Source: Burkholderiales bacterium (GTDB lineage: Bacteria > Pseudomonadota > Gammaproteobacteria > Burkholderiales > Burkholderiaceae_C). From it: a stretch of DNA of 64,000 bases. This document shows positions 8,934 through 22,668 of the stretch, one piece after another. The translations under genes and the position numbers were made by a program. The notes under the pieces were generated by a model. The model did no database searches, had not been told where the DNA came from, and worked only from the letters and a program-made list of their open reading frames with translations. The DNA lies in NCBI GenBank assembly GCA_028868855.1, contig JAGWTR010000008.1:87405-151404 (forward strand), written 5' to 3'. Numbering within the stretch: the stretch's first letter is position 1; each line of letters opens with the position of its first letter.

Positions 8934-9635
8934 TCAAGTCGGCTGCTTATTGTTGGCCAATTGCTTGTTGCGCTCGGCCAGCTTGGCGATCAGGCCATCA
9001 ATGCCAGACGCCGTCACCTCCTGGGCAAAACTGCTCTTGTAGGTTTCCACCAGCCAGGCGCCCAGCACATTCACGTCATACACCCGCCAGCCGTCGGCGC
9101 TCTTTTCAACCCGGTAGTCGATCTGGATAGGGTCGCCATGACCCCGCACGACGGAGCGCACGATGACCTCGGTGTCCTCAGGGCGCGCACGCAATGGCTT
9201 GAACTCGACCGCTTGATCCTTGATCTGAGCCACAGCACCCGCGTAGGTGTAAGTCAGCAAGGTCTTGAACTCGCTCTGTAAACGCTTTTGCTGATCAGGC
9301 GTGGCCAGGCGCCAATTGCGCCCCACCGCCGAGGCGGTCATGCGCTGAAAATTGATATGCGGCAGTACTTTCATCTCAATCACGGCGATGGCTTTGCGCA
9401 GGTCGCCGGACTGAATTGCCTTGTCATGGCGCACGGTGCTGATCAGATCGGCGGTGATGTCCTTGACGAAGCCATCAGCGGTCTGAGCAAGCGCTGGCGT
9501 AGAAACGCTGGCGGCGCTCGCACTGGACCTGCTGTCAGCCAAGGCCGGAGCGCCAGCAAACACCACGGCCCCAGCCACAGCCACGGCACGCGCCAAAGTA
9601 CTCATGGAACGATATCGGGTGTTCAAAACGGTCAT
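8934..9635 (-). CDS. mlaC: periplasmic phospholipid-binding protein MlaC (Ttg2D family)
   Basis: A ~233-residue secreted protein of the toluene-tolerance/MlaC family, which carries phospholipids across the periplasm between the outer-membrane MlaA complex and inner-membrane MlaFEDB. A signal peptide is clear (hydrophobic stretch AVAVAGAVVFAGAPALA, likely cleaved after ALA). The mature part has the family's RLQSEFKTLLTYTYAG and YRVEKSADGWRVYDVNVLGAWLVETYKSSFAQ. ATG 9635 is preferred over a TTG at 9650; ATG 9605 would also leave a usable signal peptide. It lies between mlaA and mlaB in the operon. Confidence 0.92.
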   Translation of the reverse strand: MTVLNTRYRSMSTLARAVAVAGAVVFAGAPALADSRSSASAASVSTPALAQTADGFVKDITADLISTVRHDKAIQSGDLRKAIAVIEMKVLPHINFQRMTASAVGRNWRLATPDQQKRLQSEFKTLLTYTYAGAVAQIKDQAVEFKPLRARPEDTEVIVRSVVRGHGDPIQIDYRVEKSADGWRVYDVNVLGAWLVETYKSSFAQEVTASGIDGLIAKLAERNKQLANNKQPT

Positions 9636-9659
9636 CCTGTGAATGCTCAATATGTGTTC

Positions 9660-10475
9660 TTAACGCGCGAGGGGGTCTGCGCGTAGACCTTGCAACTCGG
9701 CCAAAGTGATTTCTGGCCACTGATCCGTGCCCAAATGAGCTTTTGACTGAGGCTCTGCGGTGGGTGGCGCCATCTCCTCGTCGTCACCTTCATCGGGCGG
9801 CTCACCGTTATAAATCTGGTTTCGCCGACGCTGCAGATACGCATCCCGCACGAAAGAATACTTGTCCAAGGCCACATCGCCAAGCAGGTTGGTGGCGTCC
9901 AAAATCGAAGCGCGCGTGTTGACCAACTCGACCACGGACGCCGTGTTCTCGGCCGGGACACTGCGCATCACCGTGCGTGAACTGAAATACAGATCGCCCG
10001 GAATGCTGAACGAATCGCGCGCAGTCGAGGGGCCCAACAACGGCCACACGATGTACGCGCCGGGCTTGACGCCCCAAACGCCCAAGGTCTGCCCGAAATC
10101 TTCGCTATGGCGCTCCAGGTTCATGGGCGTGGCCATGTCGATCAAACCGGCCAAGCCCAAGGTGGTATTGACACAAACGCGCATGATCTGCTGCGCGCCC
10201 TCGCCCGGATGCCCTTGTAGAAACAGGTTGATGGCCGACCAGATGTCGTGCAAATTACCTACGAAATTACTGATCCCGGTGCGAATGGGCTGGGGGGTAA
10301 CGGCCTTGTAGCCAGTCGCCACTGGCTTGAGAACAGCCTTGTCCAGCGTATCGTTGAAGGCAAACACCTTGCGGTTGAATGGCTCAAGGGGATCAGGATT
10401 TTGACGTGTCGCGCAGCCTTGCACTAGCGCTGCGGACATCAATAGAGCCAGGGTCAAGCCGCGGCCTGGATTCAT
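9660..10475 (-). CDS. mlaA: outer-membrane lipoprotein MlaA (VacJ)
   Basis: A 271-residue lipoprotein. The N terminus has a signal peptide ending in the lipobox LVQGC, so Cys21 should be lipidated. Family hallmarks follow: DPLEPFNRKVFAFND, then the segment GVKPGAYIVWPLLGPSTARDS. MlaA removes misplaced phospholipids from the outer leaflet of the outer membrane. In enterobacteria mlaA is unlinked; here it sits between mlaD and mlaC, the arrangement seen in Burkholderiales. ATG 10475 has a GGAG ribosome site and overlaps the mlaD stop by four bases. Confidence 0.95.
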   Translation of the reverse strand: MNPGRGLTLALLMSAALVQGCATRQNPDPLEPFNRKVFAFNDTLDKAVLKPVATGYKAVTPQPIRTGISNFVGNLHDIWSAINLFLQGHPGEGAQQIMRVCVNTTLGLAGLIDMATPMNLERHSEDFGQTLGVWGVKPGAYIVWPLLGPSTARDSFSIPGDLYFSSRTVMRSVPAENTASVVELVNTRASILDATNLLGDVALDKYSFVRDAYLQRRRNQIYNGEPPDEGDDEEMAPPTAEPQSKAHLGTDQWPEITLAELQGLRADPLAR

Positions 10476-10954
10476 TTCTTTTCTCCTGCTGAACCCGCAC
10501 CATCCGCCGCCTTACTGAACAAGAACTGACTGATCAGATTTTCAAGCACGATGGCCGACTGCGTGGTCTTGATGACATCACCTTGCGCCAGATTAACTTG
10601 CTCGTAACCCGGCTCCAGGCCAATGTACTGCTCGCCCAGCAAACCCGCTGTGAGGATTTTGGCAGAACTGTCTTTGGGAAAGTTCACACCCTTGTCTAAG
10701 GACATTTCAACAGAGGCCTGAAAGGTTTTATCGTCGAATTTGATGGCCTGAACCCGCCCAATCACGACGCCAGCACTCTTAACCGCGGCCTTGGGCTTGA
10801 GGCCGCCAATGTTGTCGAAACGGGCCGTGACCACATAGGTGGGGTCAAACGACAAGGTCAGCAAGTTGCCGGCCTTGAGGGCCAGGAACAAGATCGCCGC
10901 CGCCCCCACCAGCACAAACAGGCCAACCCACACATCATTTTTCGAGCGTTGCAT
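10472..10954 (-). CDS. mlaD: MCE-domain protein MlaD
   Basis: A 160-residue inner-membrane protein with one N-terminal transmembrane helix (WVGLFVLVGAAAILFLALKAG) and one MCE domain containing FDNIGGLKPKAAVKSAGVVIGRV and LLGEQYIGLEPG. MlaD forms a hexameric ring on MlaE and passes lipid to MlaC. ATG 10954 (MQRSKNDVWVG) is the standard start; the frame is open to 11101 but that extension overlaps mlaE and looks non-coding. Its stop overlaps the mlaA start as ATGA. Confidence 0.95.
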   Translation of the reverse strand: MQRSKNDVWVGLFVLVGAAAILFLALKAGNLLTLSFDPTYVVTARFDNIGGLKPKAAVKSAGVVIGRVQAIKFDDKTFQASVEMSLDKGVNFPKDSSAKILTAGLLGEQYIGLEPGYEQVNLAQGDVIKTTQSAIVLENLISQFLFSKAADGAGSAGEKK

Positions 10955-10986
10955 ACAGTTCTCCGGGGCCACTGAGTTCGATCTGG

Positions 10987-11769
10987 TCAGATCGAGAACA
11001 TCATGGCCGTCAGTACAAAATCCAGGGCCAGCACGGCCAGCGAGGCCATCACCACGGTTCGCGTGGTCGCGCGCGACACTCCTTCGGGGGTCGGCTGGCA
11101 TTCATAACCTTGCAGCAGCGCGACAAAGGTCACGGTCAGACCAAACACCACGCTTTTGATCAGGCCGTTCCCGACGTCTTGCCAGACCTCGACGCCGCCC
11201 TGCATCTGCGACCAGAACGCGCCGGCATCGACACCGATGAGGACCACACCGACCAGATAGCCGCCCAGGATGCCCACGGCCGAAAACACCGACGCCAACA
11301 ACGGCATGGCGATCACGCCGCCCCAGAAACGCGGCGCCAGGACGCGCTGAATGGGATCAACGGCCATCATTTCCATGGCCGCCAACTGCTCGCCGGCCTT
11401 CATCAGGCCGATGCCCGCAGTGAGCGAAGTGCCGGCTCGGCCGGCGAACAACAAAGCGGCCACCACCGGCCCGAGTTCGCGCACCAGCGACAGCGCCACC
11501 ATCAATCCCAGGGCTTCGCTGGAGCCGTAGCGCTGCAGGATGTAGTAGCCCTGCAGGCTCAGCACAAAGCCCACGAACAGGCCCGACACCACAATGATGG
11601 CCAGCGAGTGGTTACCCAGGAAGTGGATCTGCTCGCCCAGCAAACGGCCCCGCTTGAAGGTGGGCACGAGGGTGGTGAGCAGGCGCAGGAACAGCCGTGT
11701 GGCATGGCCCACATCCTCGATCATGCTGCGCACGGCCAGGCCGATGTTGGCGGGGTGCAAGGCTTTCAT
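10987..11769 (-). CDS. mlaE: ABC transporter permease MlaE
   Basis: A 260-residue multi-spanning permease of the MlaE family. Seen: the central [28 protein letters not shown] segment, a hallmark of the family that couples to the ATPase, and several hydrophobic helices. It forms the membrane core of the phospholipid transporter. The start ATG overlaps the mlaF stop (ATGA at 11766-11769), implying translational coupling. mlaD follows after 32 bp. Confidence 0.95.
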   Translation of the reverse strand: MKALHPANIGLAVRSMIEDVGHATRLFLRLLTTLVPTFKRGRLLGEQIHFLGNHSLAIIVVSGLFVGFVLSLQGYYILQRYGSSEALGLMVALSLVRELGPVVAALLFAGRAGTSLTAGIGLMKAGEQLAAMEMMAVDPIQRVLAPRFWGGVIAMPLLASVFSAVGILGGYLVGVVLIGVDAGAFWSQMQGGVEVWQDVGNGLIKSVVFGLTVTFVALLQGYECQPTPEGVSRATTRTVVMASLAVLALDFVLTAMMFSI

Positions 11770-12617
11770 CCACGCACTCCGTAGTCATGTCCCGCATCTG
11801 GTGCAGGGTATTGAAATTGCACCGGCCCATCGGGCGCGGCCTGCACGAACTGCCGCACCAGGGGGTCTTCGCTGGCGCGCAACTCCTTGGGGGTGCCCTG
11901 GGCGGCAATACTGCCATTGGCCAGCAGCACCACATGGTCGGCGATCAGGAAGGACTCGTCCACATCGTGGGACACCAGCACGCTGGTCAGGCCCATGGTG
12001 TCGTTCAACTCGCGAATCAATCGGGCCGCCACGCCCATTGAGATGGGGTCCAGCCCAGCGAAGGGCTCGTCGTACAGCATGAGTTCAGGGTCCAGGGCCA
12101 TGGCCCGTGCCAGCGCCACACGGCGCGCCATGCCCCCCGATATCTCGCTGGGCAGCAGGTCGCGTGCGCCTCTGAGGCCCACGGCGTTGAGCTTCATCAA
12201 CACCAGATCGCGCAGGATGGACTCGGGCAGGCGGGTGTGTTCACGCAGGGGAAAGGCCACGTTCTCGAACACACTCAAATCGGTGAACAAGGCGCCAAAC
12301 TGGAACAGCATGCCCATGCGACGGCGCGCGGCCATCAGGCCTGCAGCATCCAGACCCGCGATGTCCACCCCGTTGATGAGAACCTGCCCCTTCATGGGCG
12401 AGAGCTGTCGACCAATCAAGCGCAGCACGGTGGTCTTGCCTCCACCGGAGACGCCCATCAGGGCCACCAGCTTGCCGCGAGGCACGACCAGGTCGATGTT
12501 CTTGAGGATGACGCGATCCCCATACCCACAGGTGACGCCGCGCAGTTCCACGAATGCATCGGGAGACTGCGGGGGCAAGGCACTGTCGGTGGCAGGTGAA
12601 ATCGCTTGATTTGTCAT
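11766..12617 (-). CDS. mlaF: ABC transporter ATP-binding protein MlaF
   Basis: A ~283-residue ATPase powering the Mla phospholipid transporter. Walker A is [16 protein letters not shown] (with VSGGGKTT), the Q-loop lies in [14 protein letters not shown], the ABC signature is [17 protein letters not shown], Walker B is [13 protein letters not shown], and the switch His is in VLVSHDVDE. First gene of mlaFEDACB. ATG 12617 is taken as start, but a hairpin plus T-run ends directly in front of it and leaves little room for a ribosome site, so a more internal start remains possible. The first ~30 residues are not conserved-looking. Confidence 0.95.
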   Translation of the reverse strand: MTNQAISPATDSALPPQSPDAFVELRGVTCGYGDRVILKNIDLVVPRGKLVALMGVSGGGKTTVLRLIGRQLSPMKGQVLINGVDIAGLDAAGLMAARRRMGMLFQFGALFTDLSVFENVAFPLREHTRLPESILRDLVLMKLNAVGLRGARDLLPSEISGGMARRVALARAMALDPELMLYDEPFAGLDPISMGVAARLIRELNDTMGLTSVLVSHDVDESFLIADHVVLLANGSIAAQGTPKELRASEDPLVRQFVQAAPDGPVQFQYPAPDAGHDYGVRG

Positions 12618-12621
12618 GGGC

Positions 12622-12651
12622 AAAAAATTGGCCGGTGAGTGACCACCGGCC
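12622..12651 (-). terminator. Rho-independent terminator-like hairpin after gltD, directly before mlaF
   Basis: On the minus strand an 8-bp stem GGCCGGTG/CACCGGCC with a 6-nt loop is followed by a run of six T. It lies 100 bp past the gltD stop and ends about 5 bases before the mlaF ATG. It probably terminates gltBD; it could also act as an attenuator for mla. Confidence 0.75.
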
Positions 12652-12751
12652 ATTGGATGATAGGGGATTCACCAAGCTGATGCCGCGCTTCGACGGATAC
12701 GCACAACAGCCATGCGGTCAACCCTTCTCAGAGGGCGTGATAGTTCACACC

Positions 12752-14218
12752 TCAGCGTGGCAAAACGCTGGAACCCGTGAGGTATTCATCAATCGCACGC
12801 GCCGCCTGACGGCCTTCGCGAATCGCCCACACCACCAGGGACTGGCCACGGCGCATGTCGCCAGCGGCAAACACCTTGTCCACACTGGTGCTGTAGCCCC
12901 CAATGAAGTCGGTGCTGGCACGCGCGTTGCCGCGGTTGTCCTTGTCCACGCCAAAGCCGCTGAGGATGGTCTCGACCGGATTGACAAAACCCATGGCCAG
13001 CAGCACCAGATCGGCCTTGAGCACCTGTTCGGTGCCAGGCACCTCGGTGATCTTGCCGTCTTTGAGCTCGATGCGCACGGTCTTGACCCCCGTGACCTTG
13101 CCTTTTTCGCCCAGGAATTCCTTGGTGGCGATGGCAAATTCACGCTCGCAACCTTCGTCGTGGCTGGACGAGGTGCGCAGCTTGATCGGCCAATAGGGCC
13201 AGGTCAGCGGGCGGTCCTCCTCTTCGGGCGGGCGGGGCAGCAATTCAAACTGCGTCACGCTGGCCGCGCCGTGGCGGTTGGAGGTGCCCACGCAGTCCGA
13301 GCCCGTGTCGCCGCCACCGATGACGATGACATGCTTACCCGTGGCCAGGATCTGGTCCTTGACCTTGCCGCCGGCATTGACCTTGTTCTGCTGGGGCAGG
13401 AATTCCATCGCGAAGTGGATGCCGTCCAGATCGCGGCCCGGCACGGGCAGATCCCGCGACTGTTCAGAACCACCCGCCAGCAGCACGGCGTCGAAGTCCT
13501 GCTGCAACTGCGCGGGGCTGATGCTGGCCTTGGCCCAGTTGGTCACCTTGCTGCCCTTGGGCAACTCACCCACCATCACATTGGTCTTGAAGGTCACGCC
13601 TTCAGCTTGCAACTGCTTGGCGCGCAAGTCGATGTGCGACTTGTCCATTTTGAAGTCAGGAATGCCGTAGCGCAGCAGACCACCGACCGTGTCGTTCTTC
13701 TCGAACACGGTCACGTCGTGACCGACACGGGCCAGTTGCTGCGCCGCGGCCAGTCCCGCCGGGCCAGAACCCACGATGGCGACCTTCTTGCCCGTCTTGA
13801 GGGACGAGACCTGTGGCACCACCCAGCCTTCGGCCCAGGCGCGGTCGATGATGGCGTGCTCTATGGACTTGATGCCCACGGGGTCGTTGTTGATATTCAG
13901 CACACAAGCGGCTTCGCACGGTGCCGGGCAGATGCGTCCGGTGAACTCGGGGAAGTTGTTGGTGCTGTGAAGCACGGCGATGGCGTTGCGCCAGTCATCG
14001 CGGTACACCAGATCATTGAAATCCGGAATGATGTTGTTGACCGGGCAGCCGTTGTTGCAAAACGGCGTGCCGCAGTCCATGCAGCGCGCACCTTCGGTCC
14101 GGGCCTCTTCAACCTTGAGGCCGATCACGAATTCCTTGTAGTTCTTCAAGCGAGATTGGACCGGGGCGTAGCCCTCGTCGTTGCGCTCGAATTCCATGAA
14201 GCCAGTTACTTTTCCCAT
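12752..14218 (-). CDS. gltD: glutamate synthase small (beta) subunit
   Basis: A 488-residue FAD- and iron-sulfur-containing subunit that passes electrons from NADPH to GltB. The N-terminal cluster ligands are in [17 protein letters not shown] and [11 protein letters not shown]. The FAD-binding loop is [17 protein letters not shown] and the NADPH-binding loop [18 protein letters not shown] 14218 ([14 protein letters not shown]) has an AAGGAG ribosome site about 10 bases upstream, which decides the start against a longer reading to 14266. It lies 13 bp downstream of gltB, clearly one operon. Confidence 0.97.
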   Translation of the reverse strand: MGKVTGFMEFERNDEGYAPVQSRLKNYKEFVIGLKVEEARTEGARCMDCGTPFCNNGCPVNNIIPDFNDLVYRDDWRNAIAVLHSTNNFPEFTGRICPAPCEAACVLNINNDPVGIKSIEHAIIDRAWAEGWVVPQVSSLKTGKKVAIVGSGPAGLAAAQQLARVGHDVTVFEKNDTVGGLLRYGIPDFKMDKSHIDLRAKQLQAEGVTFKTNVMVGELPKGSKVTNWAKASISPAQLQQDFDAVLLAGGSEQSRDLPVPGRDLDGIHFAMEFLPQQNKVNAGGKVKDQILATGKHVIVIGGGDTGSDCVGTSNRHGAASVTQFELLPRPPEEEDRPLTWPYWPIKLRTSSSHDEGCEREFAIATKEFLGEKGKVTGVKTVRIELKDGKITEVPGTEQVLKADLVLLAMGFVNPVETILSGFGVDKDNRGNARASTDFIGGYSTSVDKVFAAGDMRRGQSLVVWAIREGRQAARAIDEYLTGSSVLPR

Positions 14219-14231
14219 TCTCGTGAACTCC

Positions 14232-18986
<4,755 letters not shown>

Positions 18987-19032
18987 GGCGCGCTCCAGAG
19001 GTGAGTGGAGATAAAACAACGACTAGGGCTGG

Positions 19033-19061
19033 AGGATACTGCGCCCTCCGGCAACTTTCAA
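19033..19061 (-). promoter_or_regulatory. candidate sigma-70 promoter of gltBD
   Basis: On the minus strand TTGAAA (19056-19061, 5 of 6 matches) and TATCCT (19033-19038, 4 of 6) are separated by exactly 17 bp. Transcription would start near 19026 and give a leader of about 40 nt. The transposase unit's end at 19073 is only 12 bp upstream of the -35 box. Confidence 0.55.
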
Positions 19062-19082
19062 GCGTTTTATTTAGGGTCAGAT

Positions 19083-19125
19083 CCCAATTAATTGCAGCGC
19101 AAACCAGTCTAAGCAATTAATTGGG
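19083..19125. repeat. 12-bp perfect inverted repeat downstream of the RAYT gene
   Basis: Arms CCCAATTAATTG (19083-19094) and CAATTAATTGGG (19114-19125) are perfect complements around a 19-nt spacer. The repeat starts 7 bp past the transposase stop codon and overlaps the unit's terminal repeat. It is a likely single-stranded hairpin substrate of the transposase. Confidence 0.8.
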
Positions 19126-19131
19126 GACACA

Positions 19132-19851
19132 TCACTTTGCCTGAGCCTCGACCCCTTCAGGCGCCGCGATGCGCCTGGGGCGTCCGCGAGGCTTGGGCTG
19201 CACCCGCCGTCCCGCCGCCGCTTGTAGCTGTTGCAGGAAGTCATCGCCCCCCAATGCCCAGCCTTTGTGGGTCGCATCGGCCAGCCGATTGACCGCCATC
19301 GCGGACAGCCCCTGGTCCAGGCGACGCTGCCACGCCGCTTCGCGTTCGAACGGGGTATTGCCCAAGGCCCAGAACAAAGGGTGATCCTGGATCAGAGGGT
19401 CGGCTCGCAAGCCCAGGTGATGGCCCGCGCTGGACCAGCGATCATCCACCGCCTGTTGCACCGACCCAGCGCGCAAGGCATGCAACTCGATAAAGGCCAT
19501 GCCGTCCAGCAAGTAACGGGCCGGCTCAATCACCGTGGACCGGTAGCGTCCGGACCACAACCCACCCTGCCGCCCATGCCGTCGATTGAAGGCGGCCACA
19601 TAGCGCCGCCCCAGCGACTGCATCATGGTGCTGAGCCCGTCGATGGTGCCGGGCGTGGCCAGCAGGTGGAGGTGATCATCGGCCACGGCATAGGCGTGGA
19701 TGGCCACGCCCGCTTCGCGGGCTGCATCCCGCAGCGTGCTCAACAGCAGGGCGGCATCGGTGTCATCACGCACCAAGGTTTGCCCCTCATGCACACGCTG
19801 CACCACCAGCTGGGGCCAGTTGGCCACGCCCAAACGCGGCATGCGCGCCAT
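19132..19851 (-). CDS. REP-associated tyrosine transposase-like protein (Y1_Tnp family)
   Basis: A ~239-residue Y1-type single-strand transposase or RAYT. The metal-binding HUH pair is in DDHLHLLATP. The catalytic Tyr is expected in the helix LGRRYVAAFNRRHGRQGG, followed by the conserved LWSGRYRSTVIE and a YLLDGMAFIELHALRAG segment. The C terminus is basic (PKPRGRPRRI), like an AT-hook. ATG 19851 (MARMPRLGVANWP) fits the usual RAYT start; upstream in-frame codons are less convincing. No TnpB or second transposase gene is present. RAYT proteins are often domesticated single-copy genes, so it may not be actively mobile. Confidence 0.85.
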   Translation of the reverse strand: MARMPRLGVANWPQLVVQRVHEGQTLVRDDTDAALLLSTLRDAAREAGVAIHAYAVADDHLHLLATPGTIDGLSTMMQSLGRRYVAAFNRRHGRQGGLWSGRYRSTVIEPARYLLDGMAFIELHALRAGSVQQAVDDRWSSAGHHLGLRADPLIQDHPLFWALGNTPFEREAAWQRRLDQGLSAMAVNRLADATHKGWALGGDDFLQQLQAAAGRRVQPKPRGRPRRIAAPEGVEAQAK

Positions 19852-20085
19852 AAAACACTCCAATCCATTGGGTCTGACCCTTTTTATTGTGCACGAGAGC
19901 CCACCCCTGTGCTTGGCTTGCACGGCAGCCCCCTCATTCACGGGGAACGCGCAACTTTCAAGGATTTACCCCGGTGCCTGCCGCGCGCGCCCCTTGTAGG
20001 CTGGGCCTCCCCCCCCTTAATGGTGGCCGTTCATTGCATGTCACGCATGCATCCGACCCCACCTACCTTGCCTGGATCCTCCTTG

Positions 20086-21231
20086 ATGGCTGATTCTTTC
20101 TCCACGGCCCTGGCGCCTTCGGCCCTGTCGCGTTTGTCGGGATGGCTGGCGCATCTGGGCGTGAGCCCCTTGGCTTTTGACGACACGCTCAGCCTCATCA
20201 GCCCCCTGTTGACGGTACATCGCCTGCACGCCCGCGTCGTGGCCAAGCACCGTGAAACGCCTGGCGCCAATACCTTGGTGCTGCAAGCGGGGCCAGGGTT
20301 CAAGGGGCTCCAACCCGGACAGTTCATCCTGTTTGGCGTGACCATCGGGGGCGTGCGCCATCGCCGCGCCTATTCGCCCCGCATCGTGGACAACCGCCAG
20401 GATCGCTTCGCCATCACGGTGCAGCGCCAGCCCGATGGATTGGTCTCCAGGCACCTGAACGAGCACACCCACATCGGCGACATTCTCGAAATCGATCAAG
20501 CCTCGGGCGCTTTCACGTTGCCAACAGCCAAGCCGCCCGAGGTGCTGCTGGTGGCCGGCGGCAGCGGCATCACGCCGTGCATGGCGATGTTGGAGCACCT
20601 GTTCCAGAGTGCCCCGCACACCAAGACCACCCTGATTTATTTTGCCCGCAGTCGGCAAAACCGCATCTTTGCCGCAGCCCTGGATGACCTGGCGCGAGGC
20701 TGGCCACAGCTGCGCTATATGGCCATCGACAGCGGCGTCCACACTGTCAACACTGCCGCAAAGCCAGGCGACACCCATCAAGCCGTGCTGAATGTCTCCT
20801 TGCTGAATCAGGCCGCGCCCGACTGGCTCCACACCCCCACCTTCTGCTGCGGACCCGCGCCCCTGATGGATGCGGCCCGCCAGTTATGGTGCGACGCGGG
20901 CATCAGCCCGCAATTGCACCTGGAGGCGTTTGCCCCACCCAAGCCCAGCGGCGACAGCCACGCCATGCACACCGTGCAGATCGAGCGCAGCCAGCAGCGG
21001 CAGCGCTTTGACGCGCCGGGCGACCAGACCCTCCTGGTCGCGGGCGAAGCCGCCGGCTTGACGCTCAAGCATGGTTGCCGCCAAGGCATCTGCCACGAAT
21101 GCACCTGCCGACTACTCAGCGGGAGCGTGCGCGACCTGAATTCCGGGATACGCATTGACGGCGAAGGCCAGCCCATCCGACTGTGCGTCAGCTCGCCAAT
21201 GAGCGACCTTGCGCTTGAATCATTGAACTGA
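20086..21231 (+). CDS. ferredoxin reductase-type oxidoreductase (FAD, NAD(P)H and C-terminal 2Fe-2S domains)
   Basis: A ~381-residue electron-transfer protein. An FAD-binding barrel (HRRAYSPR, residues ~90-100) is followed by an NAD(P)-binding domain (LLVAGGSGITPCMAMLEHL), the CCGPAPLMDAA strand, and a plant-type 2Fe-2S domain with KHGCRQGICHECTC (C-x4-C-x2-C) and a fourth Cys in IRLCVSSP. It most likely supplies electrons to the desaturase encoded 25 bp downstream. This pairing resembles the mycobacterial DesA3/Rv3230c system. The frame is open far upstream through the transposase unit, which is a chance reading. ATG 20086 is chosen, with ATG 20039 possible; neither has a strong ribosome site. 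Confidence 0.87.
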   Translation: MADSFSTALAPSALSRLSGWLAHLGVSPLAFDDTLSLISPLLTVHRLHARVVAKHRETPGANTLVLQAGPGFKGLQPGQFILFGVTIGGVRHRRAYSPRIVDNRQDRFAITVQRQPDGLVSRHLNEHTHIGDILEIDQASGAFTLPTAKPPEVLLVAGGSGITPCMAMLEHLFQSAPHTKTTLIYFARSRQNRIFAAALDDLARGWPQLRYMAIDSGVHTVNTAAKPGDTHQAVLNVSLLNQAAPDWLHTPTFCCGPAPLMDAARQLWCDAGISPQLHLEAFAPPKPSGDSHAMHTVQIERSQQRQRFDAPGDQTLLVAGEAAGLTLKHGCRQGICHECTCRLLSGSVRDLNSGIRIDGEGQPIRLCVSSPMSDLALESLN

Positions 21232-21256
21232 CTGGCCCCATGACAGGTAGCGCCCC

Positions 21257-22405
21257 ATGAACACATCCATGCAAATCGGCCCGCGCACGACCGAAGAAAT
21301 GACGGCGTTTCAACGCGCCCTGGATACCATCCGAGAAGAAACGCGTCAGACCATTGGGGAGCGCGATGCCCGCCACATTCGCGGCGTCCTGCGCGTGGTG
21401 CGGGTGACCGAGGCGCTGGGCCGCGCGCTCCTGATGCTCGGTTGGTTTCCGCCCACCTGGCTGCTGGGCGCTTTCCTACTGGGTTTTTCCAAGATCGTGG
21501 ACAACATGGAACTGGGCCACAACGTGATGCACGGCCAGTTCAACTTCATGAACGACCCGCGCTTTCATGGCGACACCTTCGACTGGGACAACACCTGCCC
21601 GGCCTCCGAATGGCGCCATGCACACAACTATGTGCACCACACCTACACCAATGTGATCGGCCTGGACCGGGACTTTGGCTACGGCATGCTGCGCCTGTCC
21701 AATGACCTGCGTTGGAGCTGGCTGCACCCGTTTCAACTGCTGCTGACGGCCTTGCTGGCCGTGTACTTTGAATGGTTCGTGGCGATCCACGACATGCAGG
21801 TCGACAAGATCATCATTGGCCGCAAGAAGTGGGCGGACGTGCAGTCGCAGTGGCGCGTCGTGCGCCAGAAGTTCCGCTACCTGTTGCTGCGTGACTATGT
21901 GGCCTGGCCCGCGCTGGCGGCACTCGTGGCCCTCCCCTTCGGACACGCCGGCGACGCGGCGTTGGCCGTGCTGGCCGGCAATTTCGTCGGCAACGTGATT
22001 CGCAATATATGGGCCTGGGCCATCATTTTCTGCGGCCATTTCACCGAGAACATCTACACCTTCAGCCGAGAGTCCATCCGCAACGAATCCAAAGGCCAGT
22101 GGTATCTGCGTCAGATCCTGGGCTCCAGCAACATCAAAGGTGGCGCCTGGATGCACTTCATGAGCGGCAACTTGAGCCATCAGGTGGAGCATCACCTCTA
22201 TCCCGACATTCCCGCCAACCGCTATCAAGAAATGGCGCCCAAGGTTCGGGCGGTGTGCGCCCAATACGGCATCCCCTACAACACCGGGTCCTTCAGCTGG
22301 CAGTTGATGACGGTGCTCAAGCGCATCGCCCGTTACAGCTTTCCAGGCGGGTCGCACAAGGCCGTTCACATCGAGGTGGACGACATCCTGGCCGACAAGG
22401 CCTAA
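21257..22405 (+). CDS. membrane fatty-acid desaturase
   Basis: A 382-residue integral-membrane di-iron desaturase. All three histidine boxes are present: GHNVMHGQ, HNYVHHTYTN and HQVEHHLYP, with hydrophobic pairs between them (LLGAFLLGFSKIV, LLTALLAVYFEWFV, AALVALPFGHAG). Such enzymes insert a double bond in acyl-lipid or acyl-CoA chains using O2 and electrons from a reductase. The position of the double bond cannot be read from sequence. The partner reductase is the gene just upstream, and the two form an operon that ends at a strong terminator. Confidence 0.92.
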   Translation: MNTSMQIGPRTTEEMTAFQRALDTIREETRQTIGERDARHIRGVLRVVRVTEALGRALLMLGWFPPTWLLGAFLLGFSKIVDNMELGHNVMHGQFNFMNDPRFHGDTFDWDNTCPASEWRHAHNYVHHTYTNVIGLDRDFGYGMLRLSNDLRWSWLHPFQLLLTALLAVYFEWFVAIHDMQVDKIIIGRKKWADVQSQWRVVRQKFRYLLLRDYVAWPALAALVALPFGHAGDAALAVLAGNFVGNVIRNIWAWAIIFCGHFTENIYTFSRESIRNESKGQWYLRQILGSSNIKGGAWMHFMSGNLSHQVEHHLYPDIPANRYQEMAPKVRAVCAQYGIPYNTGSFSWQLMTVLKRIARYSFPGGSHKAVHIEVDDILADKA

Positions 22406-22440
22406 GTTTTTCGGCCAGGTCATTGCACCAGACGAGACAG

Positions 22441-22463
22441 GCCCGGCATTGCCGGGCTTTTTT
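22441..22463 (+). terminator. Rho-independent terminator of the desaturase operon
   Basis: Stem GCCCGGC/GCCGGGC with a 3-nt loop, followed by six T, 36 bp after the desaturase stop. Confidence 0.9.
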
Positions 22464-22668
22464 CTGGGCGCTTTTTGGCCTGCTTCAACCCCCACCAACT
22501 TTCCATTGTCGGATTTCTTCCTACATGAAAGGCAGTGTGCACCCGACGGGGGATACAGCGGGCAGCCTATTCAGAAATCAAAGGTCACTGCCCAGAATCA
22601 ACCACATGCTGAAACGAAATCAGCACCAAAACGCAAGCCGCCCTTCCTTCGACCTACTGGAGCCTGAC

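Larger units (their letters stand above)
19073..19881 (-). mobile_element. RAYT/Y1-transposase unit with imperfect terminal inverted repeats
   Basis: The transposase gene is bounded by AGGGTCAGATCCCAAT at 19073-19088 and ATTGGGTCTGACCCT at 19867-19881; these are inverted copies differing by one inserted base. Next to the downstream end is a perfect 12-bp dyad, CCCAATTAATTG (19083-19094) and CAATTAATTGGG (19114-19125), with a 19-nt spacer. Hairpins of this kind beside the gene are what Y1 (HUH) tyrosine transposases recognise. The span is about 809 bp. The boundaries are inferred from the repeats, not from comparison with an empty site. Confidence 0.65.

Noticed and set aside
19231..20085. A 5' extension of the reductase gene by 285 codons.
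   Set aside because: It would run through the transposase unit on the opposite strand and has no motif.
22009..22668. A 220-codon extension of flhD at its 5' end.
   Set aside because: It overlaps the desaturase gene in another frame and reads through a strong terminator.
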